A stretch of 36,883 bases of DNA, from the NCBI GenBank assembly GCA_903900975.1, contig CAIUPE010000083.1, positions 1 to 36,883 of the forward strand, written 5' to 3'. Positions 17,555-25,511 of the stretch are shown here, piece by piece; within the stretch, counting starts at the first letter, position 1; every line of letters starts with the position of its first letter. Position numbers and translations under genes: made by a program. Below the pieces are notes generated by a model. It was not told the origin of the DNA and searched no databases. It saw nothing but the letters and a program-made list of their open reading frames with translations. Source of the DNA: an uncultured Hyphomicrobiales bacterium. Its GTDB lineage: Bacteria; Pseudomonadota; Alphaproteobacteria; Rhizobiales; Beijerinckiaceae.

Positions 17555-19200
17555 AAGCGGCCAAGCTCCAAGAAAGGCCATCCGTAAGGCTGTTGAAATT
17601 AGCGATGGATGCCGAGGATCATCAGCGGCATGATGAAGCCGAAATGCTGTATCGCCGTGTTATCAAGCTGGACCGTGATAATTTTGCGGCCCTTTTGAAC
17701 CTGAGTAACATCTACATCGCAAACCGTCGGTTCGACGAGGCAGAAATCCACCTGACCCATTTGTTGAAAATCACAAAGGGCGAACAAAAGCAGGTCCTAA
17801 ACAGTCTAGCGACCGTCTATCAACGGCAAGAAAAATACCATCAAGCGGAAGCGTTGCTGAACAAGGCCCTAGCGCTTGATCCGCATTATACATTTGCGCT
17901 CAACAACATGTCCGCTTGTCAGCAACTTATGGGTCATACGGAGCAAGCGCTTCAGTTCGCGTTTCAGGCGATTTCTTCCAATATCAAATCGGCCCACGGA
18001 TTTAACAATCTTGGATCAGCTTACGCCCATCTCGCCCAGTTTGCCGAGGCGACAATCGCCTTTCAAACCGCGATTGACCTTGATCCGAACTTTATTGAAC
18101 CCGTGATCAATCTTGGCAGCATGTTGGCCCACAATAAGCAGCATGTCGAAGCCATTGCTGTCTATCAAACGGCACTTCAAAAAATAGGCCATCACCTTGG
18201 GGATTATGAAGGCTTGATCCGGTTTTTCATGTCCTATTCGCAATTGGCTGTCGGACAGATTGCGGAGGGCTGGAAAAATTTCGAACATGGCTTTAATCCG
18301 CTCAACACCAAGGGCAATGCCCGCCGTCCGAAACGGCAATTCACTGTGCCGCAATGGACCGGCCAGCCGCTTGACGACAAGACCGTCCTAATTTGGCGCG
18401 AGCAGGGATTGGGCGACGAAATTCTTTTCATGTCCTGCTTGAATGATCTGGTGCCCGATCTCTCCCGAGTCATCATCGAATGTGACCCCCGCATGGTGGA
18501 ACTGTTCAAGCGCTCGTTTCCCGCAGCCCTCGTCCGGCCCGCCGCCTACCAGCCCAATTTGAACGCGCTCTATGCGGATTTCGATTATCATCTCCCGATG
18601 GGTTCGATGATGAAATTTAATCGCAATGCACTGCCCGATTTTGCCCGCTCGAACCCTTTTTTAAGGCCCGATCCCGACAAGCAGGCCTATCATCAGGAGC
18701 GGGTGCGCGAAATGACCGGCGACCGTTTGGCGATTGGCATCTGTTGGCGCAGCGGCCTGATCGATCCGCTTCGCAAAATTCACTATGCCGAGCTGGACGA
18801 ATTTGCACCATTGTTTGCGAATAAAAATCTGGCCTTTGTAAACCTGCAATATGATGATTGCGAAGCGGAGCTTAAGGCCGCAGAAGCCCGCTATGTTATT
18901 CAGTTTATAAGGCCTACCATCGATCTAAAAAATGATCTGGACGATTTGGCCGCGCTGATCAGAGGCCTTGATTGTGTTGTTACGGCCGGAACCGCAGTTT
19001 CCATGATGTCCGGCGCCGTTGGCACTCAAACCATCGAATTCGGGCTTTCGGGAAAATGGACAAAGCTGGGAACGGACCATTTTCCATGGTTTCCCAATCT
19101 GGAAATCATTGACGGACGACGCGAGGACTATGGCGCCATTCTCACCGCCATCGCAGATTATTTCGCCCACCTCCCCGCACCCGCAAACGCGATCCCATAG
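17551..19200 (+). CDS. TPR-glycosyltransferase, FlmG-like (paralogue 1)
   Basis: The 549-aa product has about six TPR motifs (residues 15-225; for example DNFAALLNLSNIYIANRRFD and SAHGFNNLGSAYAHLAQFAE). A GT-B-like domain (about 255-545) follows, related to ADP-heptose transferases (GT9): LIWREQGLGDEILFMSCL, GICWRSG, FVNLQY, GLDCVVTAGTAVSMMSGAVG. This architecture is that of Caulobacter FlmG, where the TPR binds flagellin and the C-terminal domain transfers pseudaminic acid. The TTG start overlaps the TGA of the GT41 gene (TTGA) and has AGGA from 17540, so the two are translationally coupled. The next gene is a close paralogue. Flagellin glycosylation is inferred from architecture and context. 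Confidence 0.82.
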   Translation: MKAAKLQERPSVRLLKLAMDAEDHQRHDEAEMLYRRVIKLDRDNFAALLNLSNIYIANRRFDEAEIHLTHLLKITKGEQKQVLNSLATVYQRQEKYHQAEALLNKALALDPHYTFALNNMSACQQLMGHTEQALQFAFQAISSNIKSAHGFNNLGSAYAHLAQFAEATIAFQTAIDLDPNFIEPVINLGSMLAHNKQHVEAIAVYQTALQKIGHHLGDYEGLIRFFMSYSQLAVGQIAEGWKNFEHGFNPLNTKGNARRPKRQFTVPQWTGQPLDDKTVLIWREQGLGDEILFMSCLNDLVPDLSRVIIECDPRMVELFKRSFPAALVRPAAYQPNLNALYADFDYHLPMGSMMKFNRNALPDFARSNPFLRPDPDKQAYHQERVREMTGDRLAIGICWRSGLIDPLRKIHYAELDEFAPLFANKNLAFVNLQYDDCEAELKAAEARYVIQFIRPTIDLKNDLDDLAALIRGLDCVVTAGTAVSMMSGAVGTQTIEFGLSGKWTKLGTDHFPWFPNLEIIDGRREDYGAILTAIADYFAHLPAPANAIP

Positions 19201-19257
19201 GACGTGAAGGCGATCAGATATTCCGGACTCCCGGTTAAACCTTGAAAGAGTTGTGGC

Positions 19258-20871
19258 GTGAAAAAGACAGATCCATTGGCCGTCCTCCAAGCCGCGGCAA
19301 CCGCGCATGAAGCGAAGAATCACGAGGCTGCCATCAAGCTCTATCAAGCTGTTCTCGCCCTTGATCCAAAGCAGCCGATGGCGCTTCACAACCTGAGCAA
19401 TATCCATTTGGAGCGTACACAGTTGGTCGAGGCCGAAGCACTTCTGCTTCGGCTGTTCGAGGCCACAGGCTATGTCGATGTTAGCGCCATGAATTCGCTT
19501 GCAACAGTCTATCTCAGACAGCGCCGCATCGCCGATTCCATCGCGATGCTCAACAAAGCCCGCGAGGTTGATCCTGCCTTTCCGGAAACTTACGTCAATT
19601 TTTCGGCGGCCTATCTGAATGGCGGTCAAGCCGAAGCAGCACTAAACTTTGCCTTTGAAGCGCTAAAGCTGAATATCACTAATAAATACGCCTTCAACAA
19701 TCTCGGCTCGGCCTATGGCAATTTGGCGATGTTTGATGAGGCCCGAATAGCCTTTGAAACCGCCATCGATCTGGACCCCGATTTTTTCGAAGCCATCCTG
19801 AATTTTGGCAGCCTGGAAGCCCGCAAGGGCAATCACGAAAAAGCGATCGAAATTTACACAGTAGCGTTGAGCCGACTTTCGAAGACGCTGGCGTCACAGG
19901 AAGACGTCATCCGCTATTATATGGCCTTTTCGCAATTGAGCATCGGACGCCTAAAAGAAGGCTGGCAGAATTATGAGGGTGGCTTCCATCCGAATATTTT
20001 GAAAAGCAATGCCCGTGCGCCCAATCGGAAATTCAAGGTTCCGAAATGGAAAGGCGAGCCGCTCGACAACAAGAAATTGCTTATCTGGCGGGAGCAGGGG
20101 CTCGGCGATGAAATTCAATTCATGTCCTGTCTGGCGGATCTGAAAAATCTTCACCCCCGCATCATCGTCGAATGTGACCGCCGAATGGTGGAAACCTTCC
20201 AACGGACCTTCCCGCAAGCCCACGTACGTGAGCAGGTCGCGGATATGCAGCTCAACGCGATCCACACCGATTATGACTACCACCTCCCTGTCGGCTCCCT
20301 GATGGGGTTTACGCGCAATCAGATTGACGATTTCGACAAAGCAGGCGCTTATCTTATGCCCGATCCGATTAAAGTGGAGCACTATAAAACATGGCTTGCT
20401 GAGAAATCAGATGGCAAGACAATGATCGGGATTTGCTGGCGAAGCGGCATGGTAGATGCTTTGCGGAACCTGCATTATCTTGCACTTGGCTCGTGGAAGC
20501 CAATTTTCGAACTCGAAAAGGTTACCTTCGTCAATTTACAATATGGCGAGTGTGAAGCGGAGATCGCCTATGCCGAAGAAAAATTCGGCGTCACGATCTT
20601 AAGACCGGACATGAACCTGAAGGATGATCTGGACGAAGTCGTATCCTTAATCGCCACCCTTGATTACGTCGTAAGCGCCGGCACGGCCGTTGCCATCATC
20701 GGGGGCGCGGTAGGGACAAAAACCTTACGATTTGGCCTTGAAGGAAACTGGACAAAATTGGGGACGGAACGGTTCCCATGGTTCCCTGATTTAATTCCGT
20801 TCGACGAGCCTGCCGATGCGTTGCCACAAGCCTTGGTCAAAATTGCGGATTACATCACGTCTCAGACATAA
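19258..20871 (+). CDS. TPR-glycosyltransferase, FlmG-like (paralogue 2)
   Basis: The 537-aa product parallels the previous gene along its length: TPRs over residues 10-215 (YAFNNLGSAYGNLAMFDEAR), then the GT9-like domain with LIWREQGLGDEIQFMSCL, GICWRSGMVDALRNLHY, FVNLQYGECEAEI and YVVSAGTAVAIIGGAVG. The two probably arose by duplication and may recognise different flagellins or other targets. The GTG start has AAAGAG about nine bases upstream, and the gap to the previous gene is 57 bases with no promoter I can support. It is the last + strand gene of this block and converges on the GT2 gene, with only 21 bases between stops. Confidence 0.82.
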   Translation: MKKTDPLAVLQAAATAHEAKNHEAAIKLYQAVLALDPKQPMALHNLSNIHLERTQLVEAEALLLRLFEATGYVDVSAMNSLATVYLRQRRIADSIAMLNKAREVDPAFPETYVNFSAAYLNGGQAEAALNFAFEALKLNITNKYAFNNLGSAYGNLAMFDEARIAFETAIDLDPDFFEAILNFGSLEARKGNHEKAIEIYTVALSRLSKTLASQEDVIRYYMAFSQLSIGRLKEGWQNYEGGFHPNILKSNARAPNRKFKVPKWKGEPLDNKKLLIWREQGLGDEIQFMSCLADLKNLHPRIIVECDRRMVETFQRTFPQAHVREQVADMQLNAIHTDYDYHLPVGSLMGFTRNQIDDFDKAGAYLMPDPIKVEHYKTWLAEKSDGKTMIGICWRSGMVDALRNLHYLALGSWKPIFELEKVTFVNLQYGECEAEIAYAEEKFGVTILRPDMNLKDDLDEVVSLIATLDYVVSAGTAVAIIGGAVGTKTLRFGLEGNWTKLGTERFPWFPDLIPFDEPADALPQALVKIADYITSQT

Positions 20872-20887
20872 GGTTGCTAACAACACA

Positions 20888-20909
20888 GCCCCTTAAAGGG
20901 GATGGCCCC
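20888..20909. terminator. Possible short terminator between convergent genes
   Basis: GCCCC (20888-20892), GGGG (20898-20901) and GGCCCC (20904-20909) allow two alternative small hairpins between the stop of the TPR-glycosyltransferase at 20871 and the 3' end of the GT2 gene. The stems are only four bases and there is no T-run, so the support is mainly the convergent position. Confidence 0.25.
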
Positions 20910-21567
20910 TCAAATCGCCCTTACAATGGAGCCATCCAAGGATCCCTAACGCCTTGAGGATTCTGAAGTTTGCAACAATACGATTGCCAAACCGCGGATT
21001 GTCTTTCCGCTCGCGGGTCGTGATAGGGATTTGCGAATAGGTTCCCCCGCCTGCGACAATCCGAATGGCTAATTCCGTTCCAATCGATTTGAAGCTGCTG
21101 AACAAGCCCACACGATCATACCAAGCCAACCGATACCCTTTCATCCCGCACAACGGATCAAAAATCTTCCATAGCCGTTGCGCGACATAAGAGAACACGA
21201 CTTCTGAAAATCGGGCCTTTCGGTCTCGAATGCCGACGACAACATCATATCCTGCCTCCAATTGCTGGATAAAGGAGATTAGTTGTGTCGGATTATGTTG
21301 CCCATCGGCGTCAATCGTAATGGCGTATTCAAAACCTCTGGCCTTGGCAGCGGCCATGCCCGAGCTCAACGCCGCATCATAGCCTAAATTCAACGCATGT
21401 CGGACGATCAGCGCATGGGCGGAGGTAGCAAGATCGGCGGTCTTATCCGTCGAGCCGTCATCGATGACGATGGCGACACCATATGCGCTCACACGCTCGA
21501 CGACGTGACCAATCGTGGCTTCCTCATTCAAGGCAGGAATGAGAATGGCTATGCGAGATCGGTCCAT
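20893..21567 (-). CDS. GT2 family glycosyltransferase (DPM1-like)
   Basis: The 224-aa product is a soluble family 2 glycosyltransferase. ILIPALNEEATIGHVVERV near the start, VIDDGSTDKT and the metal-binding IDADGQHNP are the nucleotide-sugar binding features, and the domain is close to dolichol- or undecaprenyl-phosphate sugar transferases. No C-terminal membrane helices are present, so it is the short cytoplasmic form. It overlaps the end of the NeuB-family gene by 19 bases and is the last gene of the nonulosonate operon. The sugar it transfers cannot be told from sequence. Confidence 0.85.
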   Translation of the reverse strand: MDRSRIAILIPALNEEATIGHVVERVSAYGVAIVIDDGSTDKTADLATSAHALIVRHALNLGYDAALSSGMAAAKARGFEYAITIDADGQHNPTQLISFIQQLEAGYDVVVGIRDRKARFSEVVFSYVAQRLWKIFDPLCGMKGYRLAWYDRVGLFSSFKSIGTELAIRIVAGGGTYSQIPITTRERKDNPRFGNRIVANFRILKALGILGWLHCKGDLRGHPL

Positions 21568-22628
21568 TTTAAATGGTCTCCACGCTCAACGCTTCGAATA
21601 ACGGTCTTTCCAATAACCTGATGGATGAGAGCGGGTGATAGAGCATCAACCGGGCAAGGCCGCAAAATGTGCAGATGTTCGCGGGTGATGGTGTCGCCCG
21701 GCCTCACATCAACCGCAAGGCGAATGGCGCGCCGCTGCAAAATCGCTGTTTCGATTTCATTGTCTTCGATCTTTTTGATGCCATTGCCCAACGCATTTTC
21801 AAGCTCGCGGGTGGCCGTAACCATCGCACGCCAGTGAGCCGGATCCATCGCGAAGTTGTGGTCCGGACCTTCGCGGTTGGTGTTATCGGTAAAATGCTTT
21901 TCGATAATTCGCGCGCCGAGCGTTACAGCTCCCAAGACGGTCGTATGACCTAAGGTGTGATCGGATAATCCGAGGATCAAATTGGGATATAATTCTCGGT
22001 AGGTTTTCAATACATTCAACTGAATATATTTAAAATTTTCCAAGCTTGCCGTGTAATTGGTGTTGCATTGTAAAAGAGCGACTTCATCGTTAAGCGCTAA
22101 TGCGGCTTGCAACGCGATATCGACGTCCGCCAATGTCGAGGCGCCCGATGCAATGATGACAGGCTTCTTTTTTGACGCCATATGGCGGATGATTTCGAGC
22201 CAAGTGATATCACCCGAGCCGACCTTGAACGCAGGGACATATGGGTCAACGTGATCGACTAAGCTGAGATCATAAGGGCTGGTAAAAAAGGCAATTCCAG
22301 CTTGATCGCAGGTGTCTTTCAGGATCGGGGTCCAATCAAGCGGCACGGAGGCGTCTTGGTATACTTCAAAGACTGATTTCTTCCAATTTGCCTGATGCGA
22401 TTGTTGGCCGCCAAGATTTTTAAACCCACGGTCGCTAACAATCGTATTTGCCTTGAAATGTTGAAATTTGGCGGCATCAGCCCCGGCCTCTGCGGCGAGA
22501 TAGATCAGATCCTTTGCGCGTGACAAATCACCGTCGTGATTTGCGGCAATATCCGCGATAAAATAAGTCGGATGGTTCAAGCCAATGTGCTTGCCCGATA
22601 TTTCAAAATGAGATTTAGGATCAATCAT
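21549..22628 (-). CDS. NeuB/PseI-family nonulosonate synthase
   Basis: Enzymes of this family condense phosphoenolpyruvate with a six-carbon sugar to give a nine-carbon acid (sialic, legionaminic or pseudaminic). The 359-aa product has the NeuB TIM-barrel (YFIADIAANHDGDLSRAKDL, AGADAAKFQHF, FTSPYDLSLVD, FKVGSGD, GLSDHTLGHTTVLGAVTLGA, RIIEKHF) and a C-terminal SAF antifreeze-like domain (about 290-355). Its start overlaps the RmlD-like stop by four bases. Next to pseB and pseF it would act as PseI. The sequence alone does not separate PseI from NeuB or LegI, so no gene symbol is given. Confidence 0.85.
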   Translation of the reverse strand: MIDPKSHFEISGKHIGLNHPTYFIADIAANHDGDLSRAKDLIYLAAEAGADAAKFQHFKANTIVSDRGFKNLGGQQSHQANWKKSVFEVYQDASVPLDWTPILKDTCDQAGIAFFTSPYDLSLVDHVDPYVPAFKVGSGDITWLEIIRHMASKKKPVIIASGASTLADVDIALQAALALNDEVALLQCNTNYTASLENFKYIQLNVLKTYRELYPNLILGLSDHTLGHTTVLGAVTLGARIIEKHFTDNTNREGPDHNFAMDPAHWRAMVTATRELENALGNGIKKIEDNEIETAILQRRAIRLAVDVRPGDTITREHLHILRPCPVDALSPALIHQVIGKTVIRSVERGDHLKWTDLA

Positions 22629-23509
22629 AAATACGCCCTCGCGACCAACTCAATTTCATTCTGAAGCAACGGCATAAATATCCCCATTTTCTGATTGATA
22701 TATGTATAATCCATACACATGCTCTTGGGCCGTTTAGCCTTGAGAAAATCGATTTCATCGATTTTTATTCTTCTCATATTTTCACTCGATATGTTTAAAG
22801 CTTTAGCAAAGGCGAATGCGAAATCGGCTTTACTCATGCCTTCGCGAGAGCCGACGTTAAAGACGCCCACTGGCTTTTTTAATGCTAATAATTCGATTAT
22901 TTCACACAGACTAGACATCGAAATTGGACTAAAAAATACATCTTCAAATACAGGTACCGAATTGTTTTGGTTTAAAGCGTTGAATAGCCAATCTGTCAGG
23001 CTTTTTCTTTTTGAATTTGGGCTTAATCCAAAAAAATTTGTTCTTACAATCGTCGCAGCAACGCCTTTTGCGGCAAGCTCTCCTGCATATTTCGAAAACG
23101 CATAGCAATTGACGATGCGGACATCGCTTTCACGGTGAATAGGCCATCCGTCATAAACTTGATCCGTCGAGATATGGATCAGGTGACAGTTTGGGCGCTG
23201 ATGTTTAATCCAATGAGCGATGTTTTCGACGCTTTTCACATTCACACGATACGCGTCATCCGGATTGATTTCGCACCGATCAACATCGGTTAAGCCGACC
23301 AAATTTATGATAACCGAAGGCTTGATACGATCCATGAATTTCGCAGCTTCCGCCTCATCGACCAAATCGGCTTGATCAAAGGCATCGGACGACATCGAGT
23401 GTCCCCGGATGGGATAGCCACGCGAAAGCAAATAGGGTGTCAGGCTGCTGCCGAGCATACCCGAGGCCCCCAAAATAAGTATGGGCTCGCTGAGGGCGCT
23501 TTCGTTCAT
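22625..23509 (-). CDS. RmlD-like sugar-nucleotide reductase (SDR family)
   Basis: The 294-aa product is a short-chain dehydrogenase of the RmlD (dTDP-4-dehydrorhamnose reductase) type. It has a Rossmann motif GASGMLGSSL, STDQVYDG, the catalytic YAFSK (Tyr-x3-Lys) and the substrate region FSPISMSSLCEIIELL. It overlaps both neighbours by four bases, so it belongs to the operon. No such reductase is required for pseudaminic acid, so it may make a variant sugar or modify a 4-keto intermediate. The 3' half (about 22630-23100) is clearly more AT-rich than the flanking genes, which suggests separate acquisition. Confidence 0.8.
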   Translation of the reverse strand: MNESALSEPILILGASGMLGSSLTPYLLSRGYPIRGHSMSSDAFDQADLVDEAEAAKFMDRIKPSVIINLVGLTDVDRCEINPDDAYRVNVKSVENIAHWIKHQRPNCHLIHISTDQVYDGWPIHRESDVRIVNCYAFSKYAGELAAKGVAATIVRTNFFGLSPNSKRKSLTDWLFNALNQNNSVPVFEDVFFSPISMSSLCEIIELLALKKPVGVFNVGSREGMSKADFAFAFAKALNISSENMRRIKIDEIDFLKAKRPKSMCMDYTYINQKMGIFMPLLQNEIELVARAYL

Positions 23510-24213
23510 TTCGACTCCCCATCAGACCGGTGCTGTAAAAGGGCTTTGACCAACAATTCAGCCCGCACCCAATCATCCTCGGTATCGATATCAACGACCC
23601 GCCAATGGGGTACAACCATCCCTATTCCGCTGCTATGCATCTTTTTATGCTCGAGCCACGCCGAAGCTTTGCCCCAATAAAATTGCCCAGCGTCATGATA
23701 GGCCTTTTCTAAGTCCTGCGTGCGTGTCAGCTCAAATTCCGGTTGGAAAAATTGCATTTGGCCGTGGCTTAATTGCCGCATGGCACGCTGGATCGGATGG
23801 ACATAGTCAGTCACCGGATAAACATAGTCTGAACCCGTTTCGATGAGGCGCTGTAGGGCGCGGGAGAGATCGTCGATTTGCGTGGTTACGGCGCAGGGAT
23901 AAAGGCAACAAACGGCCTCGGATTGCCAACCAAGATTGGAGCAAGCCTGAACTGCATGGGCGATAACGGGTACGGTAGGCGTCAAATCATCGGACAATTC
24001 GGCAGGTCGACGAAAAGGTACCTTGGCGCCAAAGCGTACGGCTATGGAGGCAATCTCATCGTCGTCGGTAGAGACAATGACATGATCAAACACCTTGGAT
24101 CGCTGAGCGGTTTCGATTGCCCAAGCGATCATTGGCTTTCCAAGAAACATTTTTGTATTTTTATGCGGAATACGCTTACTTCCACCTCTTGCAGGAATAA
24201 TTGCGATTTTCAT
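23506..24213 (-). CDS. pseF: Pseudaminic acid cytidylyltransferase (PseF)
   Basis: PseF activates pseudaminic acid with CTP to CMP-Pse. The 235-aa product starts MKIAIIPARGGSKRIPHKN, the CTP-binding signature of NeuA/PseF enzymes. It also has PMIAWAIETA, VSTDDDEIA, the PseF-type YHDAGQFYWGK and WRVVDIDTEDDW. The ATG at 24213 is chosen because the conserved domain begins there and AGGA lies 12 bases upstream; a TTG three codons earlier is possible. It overlaps the RmlD-like start by four bases and follows pseB after a 97-base AT-rich gap. Confidence 0.87.
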   Translation of the reverse strand: MKIAIIPARGGSKRIPHKNTKMFLGKPMIAWAIETAQRSKVFDHVIVSTDDDEIASIAVRFGAKVPFRRPAELSDDLTPTVPVIAHAVQACSNLGWQSEAVCCLYPCAVTTQIDDLSRALQRLIETGSDYVYPVTDYVHPIQRAMRQLSHGQMQFFQPEFELTRTQDLEKAYHDAGQFYWGKASAWLEHKKMHSSGIGMVVPHWRVVDIDTEDDWVRAELLVKALLQHRSDGESK

Positions 24214-24310
24214 GCCGTTCAAATTTCCTGTTCTTTGTAATTAGCGTCACATTTTCAATTAGAAATGAATGTTATTAACGCTCATTATTGGCATAAGATC
24301 CTTATAGAAC

Positions 24311-25309
24311 TCAAATTTTTCCGATTTTATCTTCATTTAGACGGATCCAATCGGCAAGATTTTTGATTGTCATCCAATCTGTATTATTATCACTATTATA
24401 GCTAAACCCTTCAGGAACGCTCACGCCTGCTTTAATGCGGCGCGGATCCTTGAACCAATCATTAATCGCAGGCAATATCTTGAAATAATGGCTATAATCA
24501 TAGGTGTACATCGAGTCTTCTTGCCCGATCATTTGTTCGTGCAATTTTTCGCCCGGACGAATGCCCATGATGGTATGTTGCTTTTCCGGCGCAACGGCAC
24601 GCGCGACATCGGTAATGGTCATGGACGGAATTTTTTTTACATAAATCTCGCCGCCTTCCATATCCTCAAAGGCATGCCAGACGAGCTCGACGCCTTGCTC
24701 CAGCGAAATCATAAACCGCGTCATCCGCGGATCGGTGATCGGCAGCGCATCCTTATCTTTGAGCGACATAAAGAACGGAATGACGGACCCGCGAGAGCCC
24801 ATCACATTGCCATAGCGGACGACAGAGAAACGGGTGTCATACCCACCCGCATAGGAATTGCCCGCAATGAATAATTTATCAGAAGCCAGTTTGGTGGCGC
24901 CATAGAGATTGATCGGGCTGCTTGCTTTATCGGTCGAGAGCGCCACGATACGTTTGACGCGCTTGTCGATGCACGCATCAATCAAATTCATCGCACCATT
25001 GATGTTCGTCTTCACGCATTCAAACGGATTATACTCAGCCGTCGGCACGATCTTGGTCGCGGCAGCGTGAACGACATAATCGATTCCATCCAACGCCCGA
25101 TACAACCGATCACGATCCCGCACATCACCGATAAAAAACCTTACACGGTCATCGCCGACGAATTTCTTCGCCATCTCCCATTGTTTCATCTCGTCGCGGG
25201 AAAAGATTACAAGCCGGCGCGGGTTGTATTTCGCTAAGGTCATTGGAACAAAGGTGTTTCCAAACGAGCCTGTGCCACCCGTGACAAGAATGGAAGAATT
25301 GGTCAACAT
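24311..25309 (-). CDS. pseB: UDP-GlcNAc 4,6-dehydratase, inverting (PseB)
   Basis: PseB catalyses the first step of pseudaminic acid synthesis, C4/C6 dehydration with C5 inversion of UDP-GlcNAc. The 332-aa product has the Rossmann motif ILVTGGTGSFG, FIGDVRDRDRL, STDKAS with the catalytic Asp-Lys pair, YGATK (Tyr-x3-Lys), RYGNVMGSRGSVIP and the family tail motif GIRPGEKLHEQMI. The ATG at 25309 is chosen over one seven codons upstream because AGGA lies seven bases before it. It is the first gene of the cluster behind a sigma-54 promoter. The next-step genes pseC, pseH and pseG are not in this window. Confidence 0.9.
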   Translation of the reverse strand: MLTNSSILVTGGTGSFGNTFVPMTLAKYNPRRLVIFSRDEMKQWEMAKKFVGDDRVRFFIGDVRDRDRLYRALDGIDYVVHAAATKIVPTAEYNPFECVKTNINGAMNLIDACIDKRVKRIVALSTDKASSPINLYGATKLASDKLFIAGNSYAGGYDTRFSVVRYGNVMGSRGSVIPFFMSLKDKDALPITDPRMTRFMISLEQGVELVWHAFEDMEGGEIYVKKIPSMTITDVARAVAPEKQHTIMGIRPGEKLHEQMIGQEDSMYTYDYSHYFKILPAINDWFKDPRRIKAGVSVPEGFSYNSDNNTDWMTIKNLADWIRLNEDKIGKI

Positions 25310-25454
25310 TCGCGATCCTTTTGGGAGCATCCCGGGTTCGAAGGTAACAACAAGGGCCGCTTGGCTCCCAAAACGAAGACGACGGGAAAAGCTAATCGGA
25401 CGTCAGGCACCCTTTCGGACACGCTAAGCCGATCGTTTTTCTTGGTGAGGTGGC

Positions 25455-25470
25455 AGCAAAGTTTGTGCCA
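25455..25470 (-). promoter_or_regulatory. Sigma-54 (-24/-12) promoter for pseB and the glycan operon
   Basis: On the - strand TGGCACAAACTTTGCT matches TGGCACGNNNNTTGCW with GG, exactly ten bases, then GC (25457-25456). It lies between the stop of the TPR-glycosyltransferase (25512) and pseB, giving a start near 25444 and a leader of about 135 bases. Flanking TGGCA and TGCCA also make it an imperfect inverted repeat. Confidence 0.75.
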
Positions 25471-25511
25471 TCCCGAACTGTGGCTTTTTTGACAGGCTAA
25501 AAAGCAGAAGG

